This document shows, piece after piece, positions 27,094 to 36,774 of a stretch of DNA of 64,000 nucleotides. The position numbers were made by a program, and so were the translations under genes. Each line of letters starts with the position of its first letter. Position 1 is the stretch's first letter. The notes below the pieces were generated by a model, which made no database searches, was not told the origin of the DNA, and saw only the letters and a list, made by a program, of their open reading frames with translations. The stretch comes from Ammoniphilus oxalaticus (GTDB lineage: Bacteria; Bacillota; Bacilli; Aneurinibacillales; RAOX-1), in the NCBI RefSeq assembly GCF_003609605.1, contig NZ_MCHY01000008.1, forward strand, positions 558,001-622,000, written 5' to 3'.

Positions 27094-28152
27094 TTGTCTG
27101 ATAGAAAAGCCGCTTTAGACATGGCATTACGTCAAATAGAGAAACAATTTGGTAAAGGATCGATTATGAAGCTGGGGGAGATGGGCGCCTCAACGACCAT
27201 TTCTACTGTGCCGAGCGGATCGATCGCTTTAGATATTAGTTTAGGAATTGGCGGGTATCCGCGAGGTCGAGTCATTGAAATTTATGGACCTGAGTCATCC
27301 GGTAAGACAACGGTTGCCTTGCATGCGATTGCGTCTGTTCAAAAAACAGGCGGAACAGCCGCTTTTATTGACGCCGAACATGCGCTTGACCCTGCATACG
27401 CTCGTAACTTAGGAGTAAATATTGATGAATTATTGTTATCCCAACCAGACACGGGAGAACAAGCGTTGGAGATTGCGGAAGCGCTTGTGCGCAGCGGGGC
27501 CGTTGATATTGTCGTGATTGACTCCGTAGCCGCCCTCGTGCCGAAGGCTGAAATTGAAGGGGACATGGGTGATTCGCACGTCGGATTACAGGCTCGTTTG
27601 ATGTCGCAAGCTTTAAGGAAATTAGCCGGAGCGATTAATCGGTCGAAAACGATCGCTGTATTTATTAATCAGTTGAGGGAAAAAGTTGGAGTGATGTTTG
27701 GAAGTCCGGAAACAACCCCTGGCGGACGCGCTCTTAAGTTCTATTCCAGTGTTCGTTTAGATGTGCGTCGAATCGAAACGATTAAACAAGGAAATGAAAT
27801 GGTTGGTAACCGCACGCGAATTCGTGTTGTCAAAAATAAAGTAGCCCCTCCATTCAAACAGTGCGAGGTCGATATCATGTACGGTGAAGGAATCTCGCAT
27901 GAAGGCAGTCTCCTCGATATTGCTTCAGAAATTGACGTCGTGACAAAGAGCGGAGCATGGTATTCCTATCATGACGATCGGCTAGGACAAGGTCGAGAGA
28001 ATGCAAAACAATTTTTGCGGGATCACCCGGAGCTTGCGGAGGTCATTGAAGCGCAAGTGCGGGAGCATTACAACTTGGATGGAAGTGTGGCGGAACCGGA
28101 AAATGACGATGAAGAGCTTGATCTAGAAGAATTGGAAATGGAATTCGAGTAA
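27094..28152 (+). CDS. recA: recombinase RecA
   Basis: ATP-dependent strand-exchange protein, co-protease for LexA. 352 residues: [20 protein letters not shown] at the N-terminus, Walker A GPESSGKT near 66-73, [15 protein letters not shown], the L2 loop region [18 protein letters not shown] and an acidic C-terminal tail ([15 protein letters not shown]). TTG 27094, six bases after AAGGGGAG, gives the standard N-terminus; an in-frame ATG at 27076 overlaps that Shine-Dalgarno sequence and is rejected. LexA box and promoter upstream, terminator downstream. Confidence 0.97.
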   Translation: MSDRKAALDMALRQIEKQFGKGSIMKLGEMGASTTISTVPSGSIALDISLGIGGYPRGRVIEIYGPESSGKTTVALHAIASVQKTGGTAAFIDAEHALDPAYARNLGVNIDELLLSQPDTGEQALEIAEALVRSGAVDIVVIDSVAALVPKAEIEGDMGDSHVGLQARLMSQALRKLAGAINRSKTIAVFINQLREKVGVMFGSPETTPGGRALKFYSSVRLDVRRIETIKQGNEMVGNRTRIRVVKNKVAPPFKQCEVDIMYGEGISHEGSLLDIASEIDVVTKSGAWYSYHDDRLGQGRENAKQFLRDHPELAEVIEAQVREHYNLDGSVAEPENDDEELDLEELEMEFE

Positions 28153-28163
28153 ATGAATAGAAT

Positions 28164-28222
28164 GGGTAGTCTTCACCGCTAGTTCATGTTTGCTAGGAAC
28201 GGCTCGGAGACTACTCTTTTTT
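28164..28222 (+). terminator. terminator of recA
   Basis: GGGTAGTCT (28164-28172) pairs with AGACTACTC (28208-28216, one G-U), with further imperfect pairing inside the long loop, followed by TTTTTT. Confidence 0.8.
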
Positions 28223-28254
28223 CTATATAAAGTATTGTGGAGAAGGAGAAGGAG

Positions 28255-28917
28255 ATGGAAGTGGAACATAAGATCATCTCGTCGATTCAAAGGCAGAAAA
28301 ATCGTCCGAGATATAATATTTACATGAATGAAGAGTATGCCTTCGCAATTCACGAAGATATTCTTGTGAAGTTTTCTTTGGCGAAAGGGATGGAGCTAGA
28401 TGATGGGGCAATGCTCGATTTGTTAAAGGCGGAAGAGAGACATCGAGCGGAGCAATATGCGCTGCGTTACTTAGGTTATCGAGCCCGCACCGCGTCCCAG
28501 CTGCGTGATTATCTAGCAAAGAAAGGGTTCGAATCGGAAGACTGCGAAGCGGTGATCGAATCGTTTCAAGAGAAGAATTATATTGACGATGAAGATTATG
28601 CGAGGCGCTGGGTGGAAGAGCGGAAGAGAATGAGGCCGAGAGGACGCTACTTGTTAAAGCAAGAGTTGTCGCAACGCGGGATTGCGAAAGACTTGATTGA
28701 TACGGTCGTTGTTAGCCACGTCTCAGATGAGGATGAGCAAGAAATGATCGTTGAATTGATCGATAAAAAATGGCGAAACAAAACGTTTCCGAACTTGTAT
28801 GAAGCAAAGAAGAAAATAATCCCTTATCTTCAGCGAAAAGGGTTTTCAATGGGACCCATTTCAGCGGCGGTTGAACGTCGAGGACCCGCATTTATTGAGC
28901 AAAATGAGGGGGAATAA
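28255..28917 (+). CDS. recX: regulatory protein RecX
   Basis: About 220 residues, made of three-helix repeats typical of RecX, which modulates RecA filaments. Signature stretches are ALRYLGYRARTASQLRDYLAKKG, NYIDDEDYARRWVEERKRMRPRG and LSQRGIAKDLID. ATG 28255 has AAGGAG six bases upstream; an in-frame GTG at 28237 is less likely. Position after recA supports the call. Confidence 0.92.
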   Translation: MEVEHKIISSIQRQKNRPRYNIYMNEEYAFAIHEDILVKFSLAKGMELDDGAMLDLLKAEERHRAEQYALRYLGYRARTASQLRDYLAKKGFESEDCEAVIESFQEKNYIDDEDYARRWVEERKRMRPRGRYLLKQELSQRGIAKDLIDTVVVSHVSDEDEQEMIVELIDKKWRNKTFPNLYEAKKKIIPYLQRKGFSMGPISAAVERRGPAFIEQNEGE

Positions 28918-28957
28918 CAACTTTTGTATTCTTAATTGTCTTTTATCGGGCTAAATC

Positions 28958-28987
28958 TTGACAATAATCCCTTTCTATCAGTAAAAT
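28958..28987 (+). promoter_or_regulatory. likely sigma-A promoter of rny
   Basis: TTGACA (28958-28963), 18-base spacer, TAAAAT (28982-28987), giving a leader of about 180 bases before rny. I found no gene in the 256-base gap after recX. Confidence 0.5.
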
Positions 28988-29173
28988 AAGAAGGTATATT
29001 CATCTTAACTGTTCAATCAAAAAAACGTTTAAGCAACAATTTATGAGGAAACAGTGGAAAATGATTATGATGTCCAAGGAATAATCATCATTTGACAAAC
29101 AAATGCAAGGAAAGAACAAAAACCATCTAAATACGAGGACTTCACGACCTGCAGATGCAAGGAGGTGACGACA

Positions 29174-30721
29174 ATGTTGGTAGGAATAGGAACGGTCCTA
29201 CTTGTATCCGTAGCGGTCGGAGTCGCTTTTTTTGGTATCGGTTATCTCGTTCGTAAGTCTATTGCGGAAGCGAAGATTTCAAGCGCTGAAGAAGCCGCAA
29301 AGCAAATTATCGAGAAAGCCGACCGAGAAGCGGAAGCGCTGAAAAAGGAGAAAGTCTTAGAAGCGAAAGATGAAGCGCATAAGCTGAGAATGGATGCGGA
29401 AAAGGAAAATCGTGAACGGCGCAACGAAGCGCAACGGTTAGAAAAACGAGTCCTGCAAAAGGAAGAAAGCCTTGACCGCAAATTAGAAAATCACGAAAGA
29501 AAAGTAGCCGAGCTGGAACGCAAAGAGAAGCGGATCGCGGATCAGCAGAGCCAAGTGGAAGATTTATATAATAAGCAAAAGGCAGAGCTGGAGAGAATTT
29601 CCGGTTTAACGAAAGAGGATGCCAAATCAATCATTCTTGCCCAAGTGGAAAATGAAATCAGACACGAAAGCGCGATGCTAATTAAAGAGATCGAACAACG
29701 GGCTAAGGAAGACGGCGAGAAGAAGGCAAGAGAAATCATTTCAACAGCCATTCAACGATGCGCTGCGGATCATGTGGCCGAGACAACCGTATCGGTTGTC
29801 GATCTTCCCAACGATGAAATGAAAGGTCGGATTATCGGAAGGGAAGGACGAAATATTCGAGCGATTGAAACATTGACAGGAATCGATCTGATTATCGATG
29901 ATACGCCAGAAGCGGTAATTTTGTCAGGTTTTGATCCGATTCGTAGGGAAATTGCGAAAGCAGCGCTCGAAAAGTTAGTTGCGGACGGACGGATTCATCC
30001 GGCTCGAATTGAAGAAATGGTCGAACGATCCCGACGCGAAGTTGATGAGCGGATTCGTGAATGTGGGGAACAGGCGACCTTTGAAACAGGTGTCCACGGA
30101 CTTCATCCGGATGTGATTAAGATTCTCGGACGTTTGAAATATCGTACGAGTTACGGACAAAACGTGTTGAAACATTCGATTGAAGTCGCTCATCTTTGTG
30201 GCTTAATGGCTGCTGAAATTGGCGAAGACGTCATTCTGGCTAAACGAGCGGGATTACTTCATGATATTGGGAAAGCGATTGATCACGAAGTAGAAGGCTC
30301 ACACGTTGAAATTGGCGTAGAATTGGCGAAAAAATACAATGAGCATCCTCATGTCATCAATGCGATTGCATCGCATCATGGCGATGTGGAACCCAATAAT
30401 GTCATCGCGATGCTCGTCGCCGCGGCGGATGCGTTATCTGCTGCGAGACCGGGAGCGAGAAGAGAAACGTTGGAAACATATATTAAACGATTAGAAAAAC
30501 TTGAAGAAATTTCCGAGTCCTTTGAAGGCGTGGAAAAATCATATGCAATCCAAGCAGGACGTGAAGTGCGTATTATGGTCAAACCAGAAGTCATTGATGA
30601 TTTAGAAGCGCATCGCTTAGCTAGATCAATCACAAAGCAAATAGAGAGTGAATTGGATTACCCTGGACATATTAAAGTTACGGTTATTCGTGAAACAAGA
30701 TCTGTAGAGTATGCAAAATAA
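29174..30721 (+). CDS. rny: ribonuclease Y
   Basis: Membrane-anchored endoribonuclease that starts decay of many mRNAs. 515 residues: an N-terminal transmembrane helix (about 1-25), a long charged coiled coil (about 30-195), a KH domain with GREGRN near 221 and a C-terminal HD domain with HSIEVAHL and [12 protein letters not shown] near 360. ATG 29174 has GGAGGTGA five bases upstream; the in-frame GTG 29165 lies inside that Shine-Dalgarno sequence. In B. subtilis RNase Y works with the RicAFT proteins; a ricA gene is present at 38689. Confidence 0.97.
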   Translation: MLVGIGTVLLVSVAVGVAFFGIGYLVRKSIAEAKISSAEEAAKQIIEKADREAEALKKEKVLEAKDEAHKLRMDAEKENRERRNEAQRLEKRVLQKEESLDRKLENHERKVAELERKEKRIADQQSQVEDLYNKQKAELERISGLTKEDAKSIILAQVENEIRHESAMLIKEIEQRAKEDGEKKAREIISTAIQRCAADHVAETTVSVVDLPNDEMKGRIIGREGRNIRAIETLTGIDLIIDDTPEAVILSGFDPIRREIAKAALEKLVADGRIHPARIEEMVERSRREVDERIRECGEQATFETGVHGLHPDVIKILGRLKYRTSYGQNVLKHSIEVAHLCGLMAAEIGEDVILAKRAGLLHDIGKAIDHEVEGSHVEIGVELAKKYNEHPHVINAIASHHGDVEPNNVIAMLVAAADALSAARPGARRETLETYIKRLEKLEEISESFEGVEKSYAIQAGREVRIMVKPEVIDDLEAHRLARSITKQIESELDYPGHIKVTVIRETRSVEYAK

Positions 30722-30725
30722 ATTA

Positions 30726-30755
30726 AAGTGGCGTAAAGCCACTTTTTTCTTTTTT
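30726..30755 (+). terminator. terminator of rny
   Basis: AAGTGGC / GCCACTT (30726-30744) with a 5-base loop and a T-run broken by one C. Confidence 0.88.
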
Positions 30756-30819
30756 AGTAAACCAGCGACAGGGTATAAACAAAAACAAGCTCGGTTAAGT
30801 ATATGAATGAGGTGAAATG

Positions 30820-31614
30820 ATGAGGATTTTGTTTGTGGGCGACGTAGTCGGCAGGCCTGGCAGAGAGACCCTGTTGTCTATGTTACCAACCCTTAGGAGA
30901 AAATATCAACCGACATTTACGATTGTCAATGGGGAGAATGCTGCTGGCGGTCGCGGCATTACCCCACAGATTGCAAAAAGTTTTTATGAGGCGGGCGTGC
31001 AGACAATTACGATGGGAAACCATACGTGGGACAATCGAGCAATATTCGATTTTATAGATGATGAGAAAAAATTAGTCAGACCTGCGAATTATCCGCCAGG
31101 CGCGCCAGGAATTGGTTATACATATATACGCTCAAATGAACTCGAGCTCGCTGTGATCAATTTGATGGGTCGCACCTTTCTGCCTGCGCTTGACTGTCCG
31201 TTTCGAACGGTGGAAGAGCTTGTGGCAACGATCCGAAAACGAACCCCCTATATTTTTGTCGACTTTCATGCGGAGGCAACATCTGAAAAGCAAGCGATCG
31301 GTTGGTTTTTAGATGGCAAAGTGTCCGCTGTTGTCGGGACGCATACCCATGTTCAAACAGGAGACGCCCGCATTTTACCGCAGGGAACAGCCTATTTGAC
31401 TGATGTTGGGATGGTTGGACCTTATGACTCGATCCTAGGGATGGAAAAAGAGGCGGTGCTGAACCGATTTATTACCCAGCTTCCCGCCCGATTCGAAGTC
31501 GCTTCTGGACGAACCCAATTCAATGCTGTTGTGATCGAGGTAGATCCGACATCTGGGAAAGCGCGTCAGATTGAAACGATTCGGATTGACGACGAACATC
31601 CTCTGTCTGAATAA
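30820..31614 (+). CDS. ymdB: YmdB-type metallophosphoesterase
   Basis: 264 residues, the same as B. subtilis YmdB, a cyclic-nucleotide phosphodiesterase needed there for biofilm and nanotube phenotypes and linked to late adaptive gene expression. Metal-site motifs: FVGDVVGRPGR at the N-terminus, NGENAAGG, MGNHTWDN, VDFHAE and GTHTHVQTGD. ATG 30820 is preferred over the adjacent ATG 30817, which leaves only one base after GAGGTGA. Confidence 0.93.
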   Translation: MRILFVGDVVGRPGRETLLSMLPTLRRKYQPTFTIVNGENAAGGRGITPQIAKSFYEAGVQTITMGNHTWDNRAIFDFIDDEKKLVRPANYPPGAPGIGYTYIRSNELELAVINLMGRTFLPALDCPFRTVEELVATIRKRTPYIFVDFHAEATSEKQAIGWFLDGKVSAVVGTHTHVQTGDARILPQGTAYLTDVGMVGPYDSILGMEKEAVLNRFITQLPARFEVASGRTQFNAVVIEVDPTSGKARQIETIRIDDEHPLSE

Positions 31615-31659
31615 AACAAAGATAGACCGCGCGAATTTTTAAGGGTTGTACAATAATAT

Positions 31660-31687
31660 CTGGAATGTTTGGGAAAATCCTTGAATA
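31660..31687 (+). promoter_or_regulatory. possible sigma-H promoter of spoVS
   Basis: CTGGAATG (31660-31667) and TGAATA (31682-31687), with a spacing close to that of sigma-H promoters (AGGAnnT and GAAT elements). spoVS is sigma-H dependent in B. subtilis. Confidence 0.45.
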
Positions 31688-31735
31688 TAGTAGCAATGGG
31701 ATCATCATATAAAATATTCAAGGAGGTACTGGATC

Positions 31736-31996
31736 ATGGATGTATTAAAAGTTTCAGCAAAATCCAACCCAAACTCTGTAGCAGGCGCCCTGGCAGGTGT
31801 TTTGCGGGAACGTGGAGCAGCTGAGATACAAGCGATTGGCGCAGGCGCGTTAAACCAGGCGGTCAAAGCGGTAGCTATTGCAAGAGGATTTGTAGCTCCT
31901 AGCGGTGTTGACTTGATATGCGTTCCAGCTTTCACGGACATTACAATTGATGGGGAAGAACGGACAGCAATTAAATTGATTGTAGAACCAAGATAG
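31736..31996 (+). CDS. spoVS: stage V sporulation protein S
   Basis: 86-residue Alba-like small protein needed for normal sporulation and septation control in B. subtilis. The sequence MDVLKVSAKSNPNSVAGALAG at the start and VAIARGFVAPSGVDLICVPAF in the second half is nearly invariant in spore formers. AAGGAGGT precedes ATG. It is followed by a long hairpin region and the dipeptidase gene. Confidence 0.97.
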   Translation: MDVLKVSAKSNPNSVAGALAGVLRERGAAEIQAIGAGALNQAVKAVAIARGFVAPSGVDLICVPAFTDITIDGEERTAIKLIVEPR

Positions 31997-32013
31997 CGCG
32001 TAAAACATACAAT

Positions 32014-32108
32014 AAAGAGGTTACCCAATAGGGCTTGATCCCACAGTTTTTGGTACTGCTATAAGATGCGGTATGGGATCGGCTCCTTCTTTTTGGGGCA
32101 GCCTCTTT
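32014..32108 (+). other. long imperfect hairpin between spoVS and the dipeptidase gene
   Basis: Four stem blocks stack in order: AAAGAGG (32014) with CCTCTTT (32102), CCCAA (32024) with TTGGG (32093), TGATCCCA (32036) with TGGGATCG (32074), and TACTGC (32054) with GCGGTA (32068), two of them using G-U pairs. Together they form a rod of about 95 bases. The sequence after it is T-rich, so it could be a terminator or attenuator, but it is far longer than the other terminators here. Confidence 0.55.
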
Positions 32109-32146
32109 TCACTTTTATTGATCAATCTGTGAAAGAGGGAACCACA

Positions 32147-33091
32147 GTGAAAATTATCGATGCCCATTGCGATACGTTGATGAAGATGACTCAGAATGAA
32201 TCCTTGTCTTTTTATCGTGGGGATGAACAGCTCCAGACGCAATTTGATTACATGGAACGATCGGATGTGATCCTACAAGTATTTGCCTTGTATACACCCC
32301 CATCGATTCCAATCTCAGCTCGTTTTCAATTCACCTTAAAAATGATCGACGCGTTTTACGAACGGATCGTCAAGCCTGGAAAGATAGCGCCTATTTATTC
32401 GACAGACGATATCGATCGGTTATTTGAATCGTCAACCCGTCACCGCGGCGGGATGTTGAGTTTGGAAGGAGCGGAGGCTTTACAAGGAGAGCTTGTAAAC
32501 TTGCGTATCTTACACCGATTAGGTTTACGCGCCTTAGGCTTCACCTGGAATCACCGTAATGAGGCGGCTGACGGGGTGGAAGAGCCAAATCCGAGCGGAC
32601 TTTCTCAATTTGGTCGTTCTTTGTTGCGCGAAGCAAATCGATTAGGGATTTTGCTTGATGTATCCCATTTGTCTGAAAAGGGATTTTGGGATGTAATTGA
32701 GCGGTCTGAAGCTCCTATTTTAGCTTCTCATTCCAATTGTAAAAAGGTTTATGATCACCAACGAAATTTAACGGATGAGCAATTGCGAGCCATCATATCA
32801 AAACAAGGGGTGATTGGACTCACCTTTGTCCCACAGTTCATTCATCGTAGAGCAAGGGTGAAAATAAAAGATTTGCTGGCGCATGTTGATCATGTGTTAA
32901 GCATAGGCGGAGAGAATCATCTCGCGTTTGGTTCTGATTTTGATGGGATTAGCCGAACGATGTCCGATTTGGAACATACAGGGTACTATTATTTAGTGGT
33001 GAATGAATTAGTGAAGCGTTATCCAGAAGAGCAGGTCAAAAAATGGTTGCATGGCAATTGGCGGCGCCTCTTTTCGACCGTGCTGCCGTGA
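32147..33091 (+). CDS. membrane-dipeptidase family (M19) zinc peptidase
   Basis: 314 residues in the renal dipeptidase fold. The N-terminal DAHCDTL supplies the HxD metal ligands (H7, D9); later come LEGAEAL with the bridging glutamate, LLDVSHLSEKGFWDV and ILASHSNCKKV with histidine ligands, and the catalytic aspartate region GSDFDGI. Hydrolyses dipeptides, probably during amino-acid or peptidoglycan recycling. No signal peptide is seen, so it is probably cytoplasmic. GTG 32147 follows GAGGGA; the open frame to 32066 crosses the hairpin and is rejected. Confidence 0.9.
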   Translation: MKIIDAHCDTLMKMTQNESLSFYRGDEQLQTQFDYMERSDVILQVFALYTPPSIPISARFQFTLKMIDAFYERIVKPGKIAPIYSTDDIDRLFESSTRHRGGMLSLEGAEALQGELVNLRILHRLGLRALGFTWNHRNEAADGVEEPNPSGLSQFGRSLLREANRLGILLDVSHLSEKGFWDVIERSEAPILASHSNCKKVYDHQRNLTDEQLRAIISKQGVIGLTFVPQFIHRRARVKIKDLLAHVDHVLSIGGENHLAFGSDFDGISRTMSDLEHTGYYYLVVNELVKRYPEEQVKKWLHGNWRRLFSTVLP

Positions 33092-33133
33092 GCTTACAAA
33101 CACGAGTCATTCAGGTTTACCAAGCGACCCTTG

Positions 33134-33219
33134 CAATTTGGTAATGTTAGGAATACAATCGGGTCAGGGATGGTTGATTACCTTATTACCGTAAATTGAA
33201 CGCGCCGTAAGCGCTTCCT
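33134..33219 (+). promoter_or_regulatory. korAB leader: stem-loop and cre-like box
   Basis: CAATTTGGTAAT (33134-33145) pairs with ATTACC..AAATTG (33185-33198, two-base bulge). A palindrome-like CGTAAGCGCTTCCT (33206-33219) partly matches the CcpA cre consensus, with three mismatches, and precedes a TATAAT at 33236-33241. Confidence 0.3.
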
Positions 33220-33312
33220 TTTTAAAATCATGCTTTATAATAAGGAAAAATTATAGAATTGATCGGTTCACTAGGTTGACTTGGTAAATGTCAAATCTGA
33301 AAGGGTGGTTTC

Positions 33313-35046
33313 ATGTTAAATCAACTTTCATGGAAGGTTGGAGGGCAGCAAGGGGAGGGAATCGACAGTACCGGCGAAATTTTTGCAATTGCTTTAAACC
33401 GTCAAGGTTATTACTTATATGCTTATCGTCACTTTTCATCCAGAATAAAAGGGGGACACACGAATAATAAAATTCGGGTGAGCACAAAGCCGATCAGCGC
33501 CCTCTCGGATGATTTAGATGTGTTGGTTGCTTTTGATCAGGATACGATTAACGTCAATGCCCATGAACTGCGCGCGGGCGGCATTATTATTGCTGACAGT
33601 AAGTTTTCGCCGAAAGCGCCGACGGAAATGGATGTCCGCTTATTCTCCGTTCCTTTTACGGAAATCGCTCAAGAACTAGGGACTACACTAATGAAAAATA
33701 TGGTTGCCGTTGGCGCTTCTTCCGCTGCTCTCGGTTTGCCTGTTGAGATGTTCAAAGAAGTCGTCACGGAGTTGTTCACGAGGAAAGGACAAAATGTCGT
33801 CGATCGAAATATGGAAGCCATTTCGAAAGGCGCTGAATACATTTATAAAGAAGCGGGCGGCAGTATCCCTGATTTTCAATTAGAATCAGCGGATGGGAAG
33901 AAGCGAATGTATATGATTGGAAATGACGCCATCGCATTAGGTTTGCTTGCGGGCGGCGCTCGGTTCATGCCAGCCTATCCGATTACGCCCGCCTCGGAAA
34001 TTATGGAATATTTAATTAAAAAATTGCCTTTATTCGGCGGCGCTGTTATTCAAACCGAAGATGAAATTGCCGCTGTGACGATGGCGATTGGCGCCAACTA
34101 CACAGGGGCGCGAGCGTTTACAGCATCCGCAGGACCAGGGTTGTCGCTGATGATGGAAGCAATTGGTTTGGCGGGAATGACGGAGACGCCGTTAGTGATT
34201 ATCAACACGCAGCGCGGCGGACCTTCTACAGGCTTGCCAACGAAACAAGAGCAAAGCGATATCAATGCGATGATTTATGGGACACATGGTGAAATTCCAA
34301 AAGTTGTGTTGGCTCCGAGCACACCCGAAGAAGCTTTCTACGACGCAATCGAAGCGCTTAATATTGCGGAGGAATACCAAGTGCCCGTCATTTTGTTAAC
34401 TGATTTACAGCTTTCATTAGGAAAACAAACGGTTGAACCGTTGCAATACGATAAAATTGAAATTCGCCGCGGTAAATTAAATAATTCGGACCAGCCAGAA
34501 ACGGAAAGCGGGATGTTTAAGCGGTATGAATTTACGGAAAGCGGTGTTTCTCCGCGTGTCATCCCTGGTGTCAAAAATGGGATTCACCATGTGACAGGGG
34601 TTGAACATAATGAGGTGGGGCGTCCTTCGGAAGATGCGCTAAATCGGCGGAAAATGATGGACAAAAGATTAAGAAAGTTAGATGGATTTACGCTTCCAAC
34701 AAGTGTCGTAATAGATGAGCAGCATGAGAAGCCCGATGCGTTGGTGGTTGGCATGGGCGCGACGCGGGGCGCGATCGAGGAAGCCGCTCAACGCTTAGCG
34801 GCGGATGGAATGAAAATTAATACGGCTATTATTCGATTAATCTGGCCATTTCCTGAACGAGAGTTGAGGTCTTATTTCGAAAATGCGAAACGAGTGATTG
34901 TCGTCGAAAACAATGCGACTGGTCAGTTGGCAGATTTAATGAAGCTTCACTTTAGCGGACATGAAAAAGTAAAAAAAGTACTCAAGTATGACGGAAATCC
35001 ATTTTTGCCTTCGATTGTATACCAAGAATGTAAGGAGTTGTTATAA
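33313..35046 (+). CDS. korA: 2-oxoacid:ferredoxin oxidoreductase, gamma-alpha fusion subunit
   Basis: 577 residues. An N-terminal gamma domain (VGGQQGEGIDSTGEIFAIAL, then HFSSRIKGGHTNNKIRVS) is fused to an alpha/transketolase-like domain (from about 195: GNDAIALGLLAGGARFMPAYPITPASE, ETEIAAVTMAIG-type region, and GPSTGLPTKQEQSD). With KorB it would oxidise 2-oxoglutarate, or another 2-oxoacid, to the acyl-CoA using ferredoxin. No ferredoxin gene is adjacent. AAAGGGTGG precedes ATG 33313; korB begins three bases after the stop. Confidence 0.93.
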   Translation: MLNQLSWKVGGQQGEGIDSTGEIFAIALNRQGYYLYAYRHFSSRIKGGHTNNKIRVSTKPISALSDDLDVLVAFDQDTINVNAHELRAGGIIIADSKFSPKAPTEMDVRLFSVPFTEIAQELGTTLMKNMVAVGASSAALGLPVEMFKEVVTELFTRKGQNVVDRNMEAISKGAEYIYKEAGGSIPDFQLESADGKKRMYMIGNDAIALGLLAGGARFMPAYPITPASEIMEYLIKKLPLFGGAVIQTEDEIAAVTMAIGANYTGARAFTASAGPGLSLMMEAIGLAGMTETPLVIINTQRGGPSTGLPTKQEQSDINAMIYGTHGEIPKVVLAPSTPEEAFYDAIEALNIAEEYQVPVILLTDLQLSLGKQTVEPLQYDKIEIRRGKLNNSDQPETESGMFKRYEFTESGVSPRVIPGVKNGIHHVTGVEHNEVGRPSEDALNRRKMMDKRLRKLDGFTLPTSVVIDEQHEKPDALVVGMGATRGAIEEAAQRLAADGMKINTAIIRLIWPFPERELRSYFENAKRVIVVENNATGQLADLMKLHFSGHEKVKKVLKYDGNPFLPSIVYQECKELL

Positions 35047-35048
35047 CG

Positions 35049-35915
35049 ATGGCAACATTTAAAGACTTCCGTAACAATGTAAAACCGAATTGGTGCCCAG
35101 GTTGCGGCGACTTCGCCGTTCAGGCTGCAATCCAGCGCGCGGCGGCGAATGAGGGGTTAGAACCAGAGGAACTTGTCGTCGTCTCGGGTATTGGCTGTTC
35201 AGGGCGAATCTCGGGCTATATTAATTCTTATGGATTCCATGGCATACACGGACGAGCATTGCCAATTGCGCAAGGGGTGAAAATGGCGAACCGCGAACTA
35301 ACCGTAATCGCTTCCGGCGGGGATGGCGATGGATTTGCGATCGGAATGGGGCATACGATTCACGCGATGCGCAGAAATGTCGATATAACGTACATTGTAA
35401 TGGATAACCAAGTATACGGATTAACGAAAGGCCAAACCTCTCCACGCAGCAGCGCCGGGTTTGTAACGAAAAGCACGCCGCGCGGCTCGATTGAGTCAGC
35501 CGTTTCCCCGATGCAGCTGGCGCTAACTGTTGGAGCAACGTTCGTCGCTCAAACGATGTCAAGCGATTTGCGAGGGATGACGGATTTGATCCAAAAAGCG
35601 ATTCAACACAAAGGGTTTTCTTTTGTGAACGTATTTAGCCCGTGCGTCACGTTTAATAAAATCAATACGTACGATTGGTTCCGCGAAAATGTGAAAAGCC
35701 TAAATGAAATTGAAGGCTATGACCCACACGATCGAATCATGGCCATGCAGGCGTTAATGGAACACGACGATTTGGTAAACGGACTAATTTATCATAATAC
35801 AAATGCAAGCGATTACCAATCTTTAATTCACGGATTCAAGGAAGAAGGTTTGGCTAAGGCCGATTTAAAACTTGAACAAGATAAGTTTGAGCAATTGTGC
35901 GCGGAATTTATGTAG
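35049..35915 (+). CDS. korB: 2-oxoacid:ferredoxin oxidoreductase, beta subunit
   Basis: 288 residues. It binds thiamine diphosphate: NWCPGCGDFAVQAAIQRA at the N-terminus, SGIGCSGRISGY, GGDGDGFAIGMGHTIHA, then MDNQVYGLTKGQTSPRS. The cysteines of CPGC and GCSG fit the single [4Fe-4S] cluster of two-subunit enzymes. It pairs with korA, with translational coupling likely. In many Bacillales this pair works beside or instead of the 2-oxoglutarate dehydrogenase complex; which substrate is used here is not decided by the sequence. Confidence 0.95.
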   Translation: MATFKDFRNNVKPNWCPGCGDFAVQAAIQRAAANEGLEPEELVVVSGIGCSGRISGYINSYGFHGIHGRALPIAQGVKMANRELTVIASGGDGDGFAIGMGHTIHAMRRNVDITYIVMDNQVYGLTKGQTSPRSSAGFVTKSTPRGSIESAVSPMQLALTVGATFVAQTMSSDLRGMTDLIQKAIQHKGFSFVNVFSPCVTFNKINTYDWFRENVKSLNEIEGYDPHDRIMAMQALMEHDDLVNGLIYHNTNASDYQSLIHGFKEEGLAKADLKLEQDKFEQLCAEFM

Positions 35916-35923
35916 ATTAGTAA

Positions 35924-35965
35924 GGGGCGCCCCCTTTTGCGACGGGGGCGCCCCGAGTTCGTTTT
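35924..35965 (+). terminator. GC-rich hairpin after korB
   Basis: Perfect 11-bp stem GGGGCGCCCCC / GGGGGCGCCCC (35924-35934, 35944-35954) with a 9-base loop. The following tract (GAGTTCGTTTT) is a poor T-run, but the stem is very stable. Confidence 0.7.
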
Positions 35966-36088
35966 ATCAGCCACTTTAGTCGAATTATCTCCGCTTATTT
36001 CTTACCGCGCCCTACCACACCTCCCCGATTCGCTCAGCCGATCATCAATGTTGTATGATAGACAAAAATCAAGTTTGCGGGGGTAACG

Positions 36089-36661
36089 ATGTTTCCACGA
36101 ATTACAGACTATGCCCATCAATTATTAGAGCAACGGATTCAGCCAGGCGCTCATGTGATTGACGCGACGATGGGAAATGGCCATGACACGGTATTTTTAG
36201 CTCAACAAGTAGGCGAGACAGGCAAGGTATACAGTTTCGATATTCAACAACAGGCGCTCGATTCAACACGGCAATTGTTAGTTAAGCGCCATCTGGAGCA
36301 GAGGGCCAGGTTGTTTCTTCAATCTCATGCCATGATGGACTTTCCAGCGGAAAGTATCGATGCGGTTGTTTTCAACTTGGGTTATTTGCCGCGTTCAGAT
36401 AAAACAATTACTACGCAAGCAGAAACGACGATTGAGTCCATAAAAAGGGCGCTTCGCTTTCTGAAAGTCGGTGGATTAATCGTAGTGGTTGTCTATTGGG
36501 GACATGAGCAAGGAAAAATTGAAAAGCAAGCAGTTGAGCAATTTGTAGAAGGGCTACCATTTCCTGAGTTTATGGTGTTGCGGTATCAATATATGAACCC
36601 GTTGAATCAGCCGCCGTTTGTATTGGCAATCGAGCGTCGGCGTCGTCCAACCGTAGATTAA
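36089..36661 (+). CDS. mnmM: tRNA methyltransferase MnmM (YtqB-like)
   Basis: 190-residue class I SAM methyltransferase. Motif I is IDATMGNGHDTVFLA (about 24-38), the acidic loop is YSFDIQQQ, and the motif IV region reads VFNLGYLPRSDKTITT, the NLGYLP signature of the YtqB family. Members were recently assigned to the last step of the mnm5s2U34 modification in tRNA where MnmC is absent; I assign by family. ATG 36089 follows GGGGG. Confidence 0.85.
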   Translation: MFPRITDYAHQLLEQRIQPGAHVIDATMGNGHDTVFLAQQVGETGKVYSFDIQQQALDSTRQLLVKRHLEQRARLFLQSHAMMDFPAESIDAVVFNLGYLPRSDKTITTQAETTIESIKRALRFLKVGGLIVVVVYWGHEQGKIEKQAVEQFVEGLPFPEFMVLRYQYMNPLNQPPFVLAIERRRRPTVD

Positions 36662-36705
36662 TTGAAATAAATTAGCAACAAGCTGCGTAATCAGTCAAAT
36701 AGGGA

Positions 36706-36735
36706 TGGACAACAATCTGCCTTACCCATTAGAAT
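36706..36735 (+). promoter_or_regulatory. possible sigma-A promoter of the 54-residue gene
   Basis: TGGACA (36706-36711), 18-base spacer, TAGAAT (36730-36735), 40 bases before the start codon. Confidence 0.45.
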
Positions 36736-36774
36736 AGATAAGGAATTAAAAAAAGCGCAGGAGATTAATAAAAG

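Noticed and set aside
29092-29097. TTGACA before rny
   Set aside because: No acceptable -10 box at 16-18 bases; the promoter at 28958 is better.
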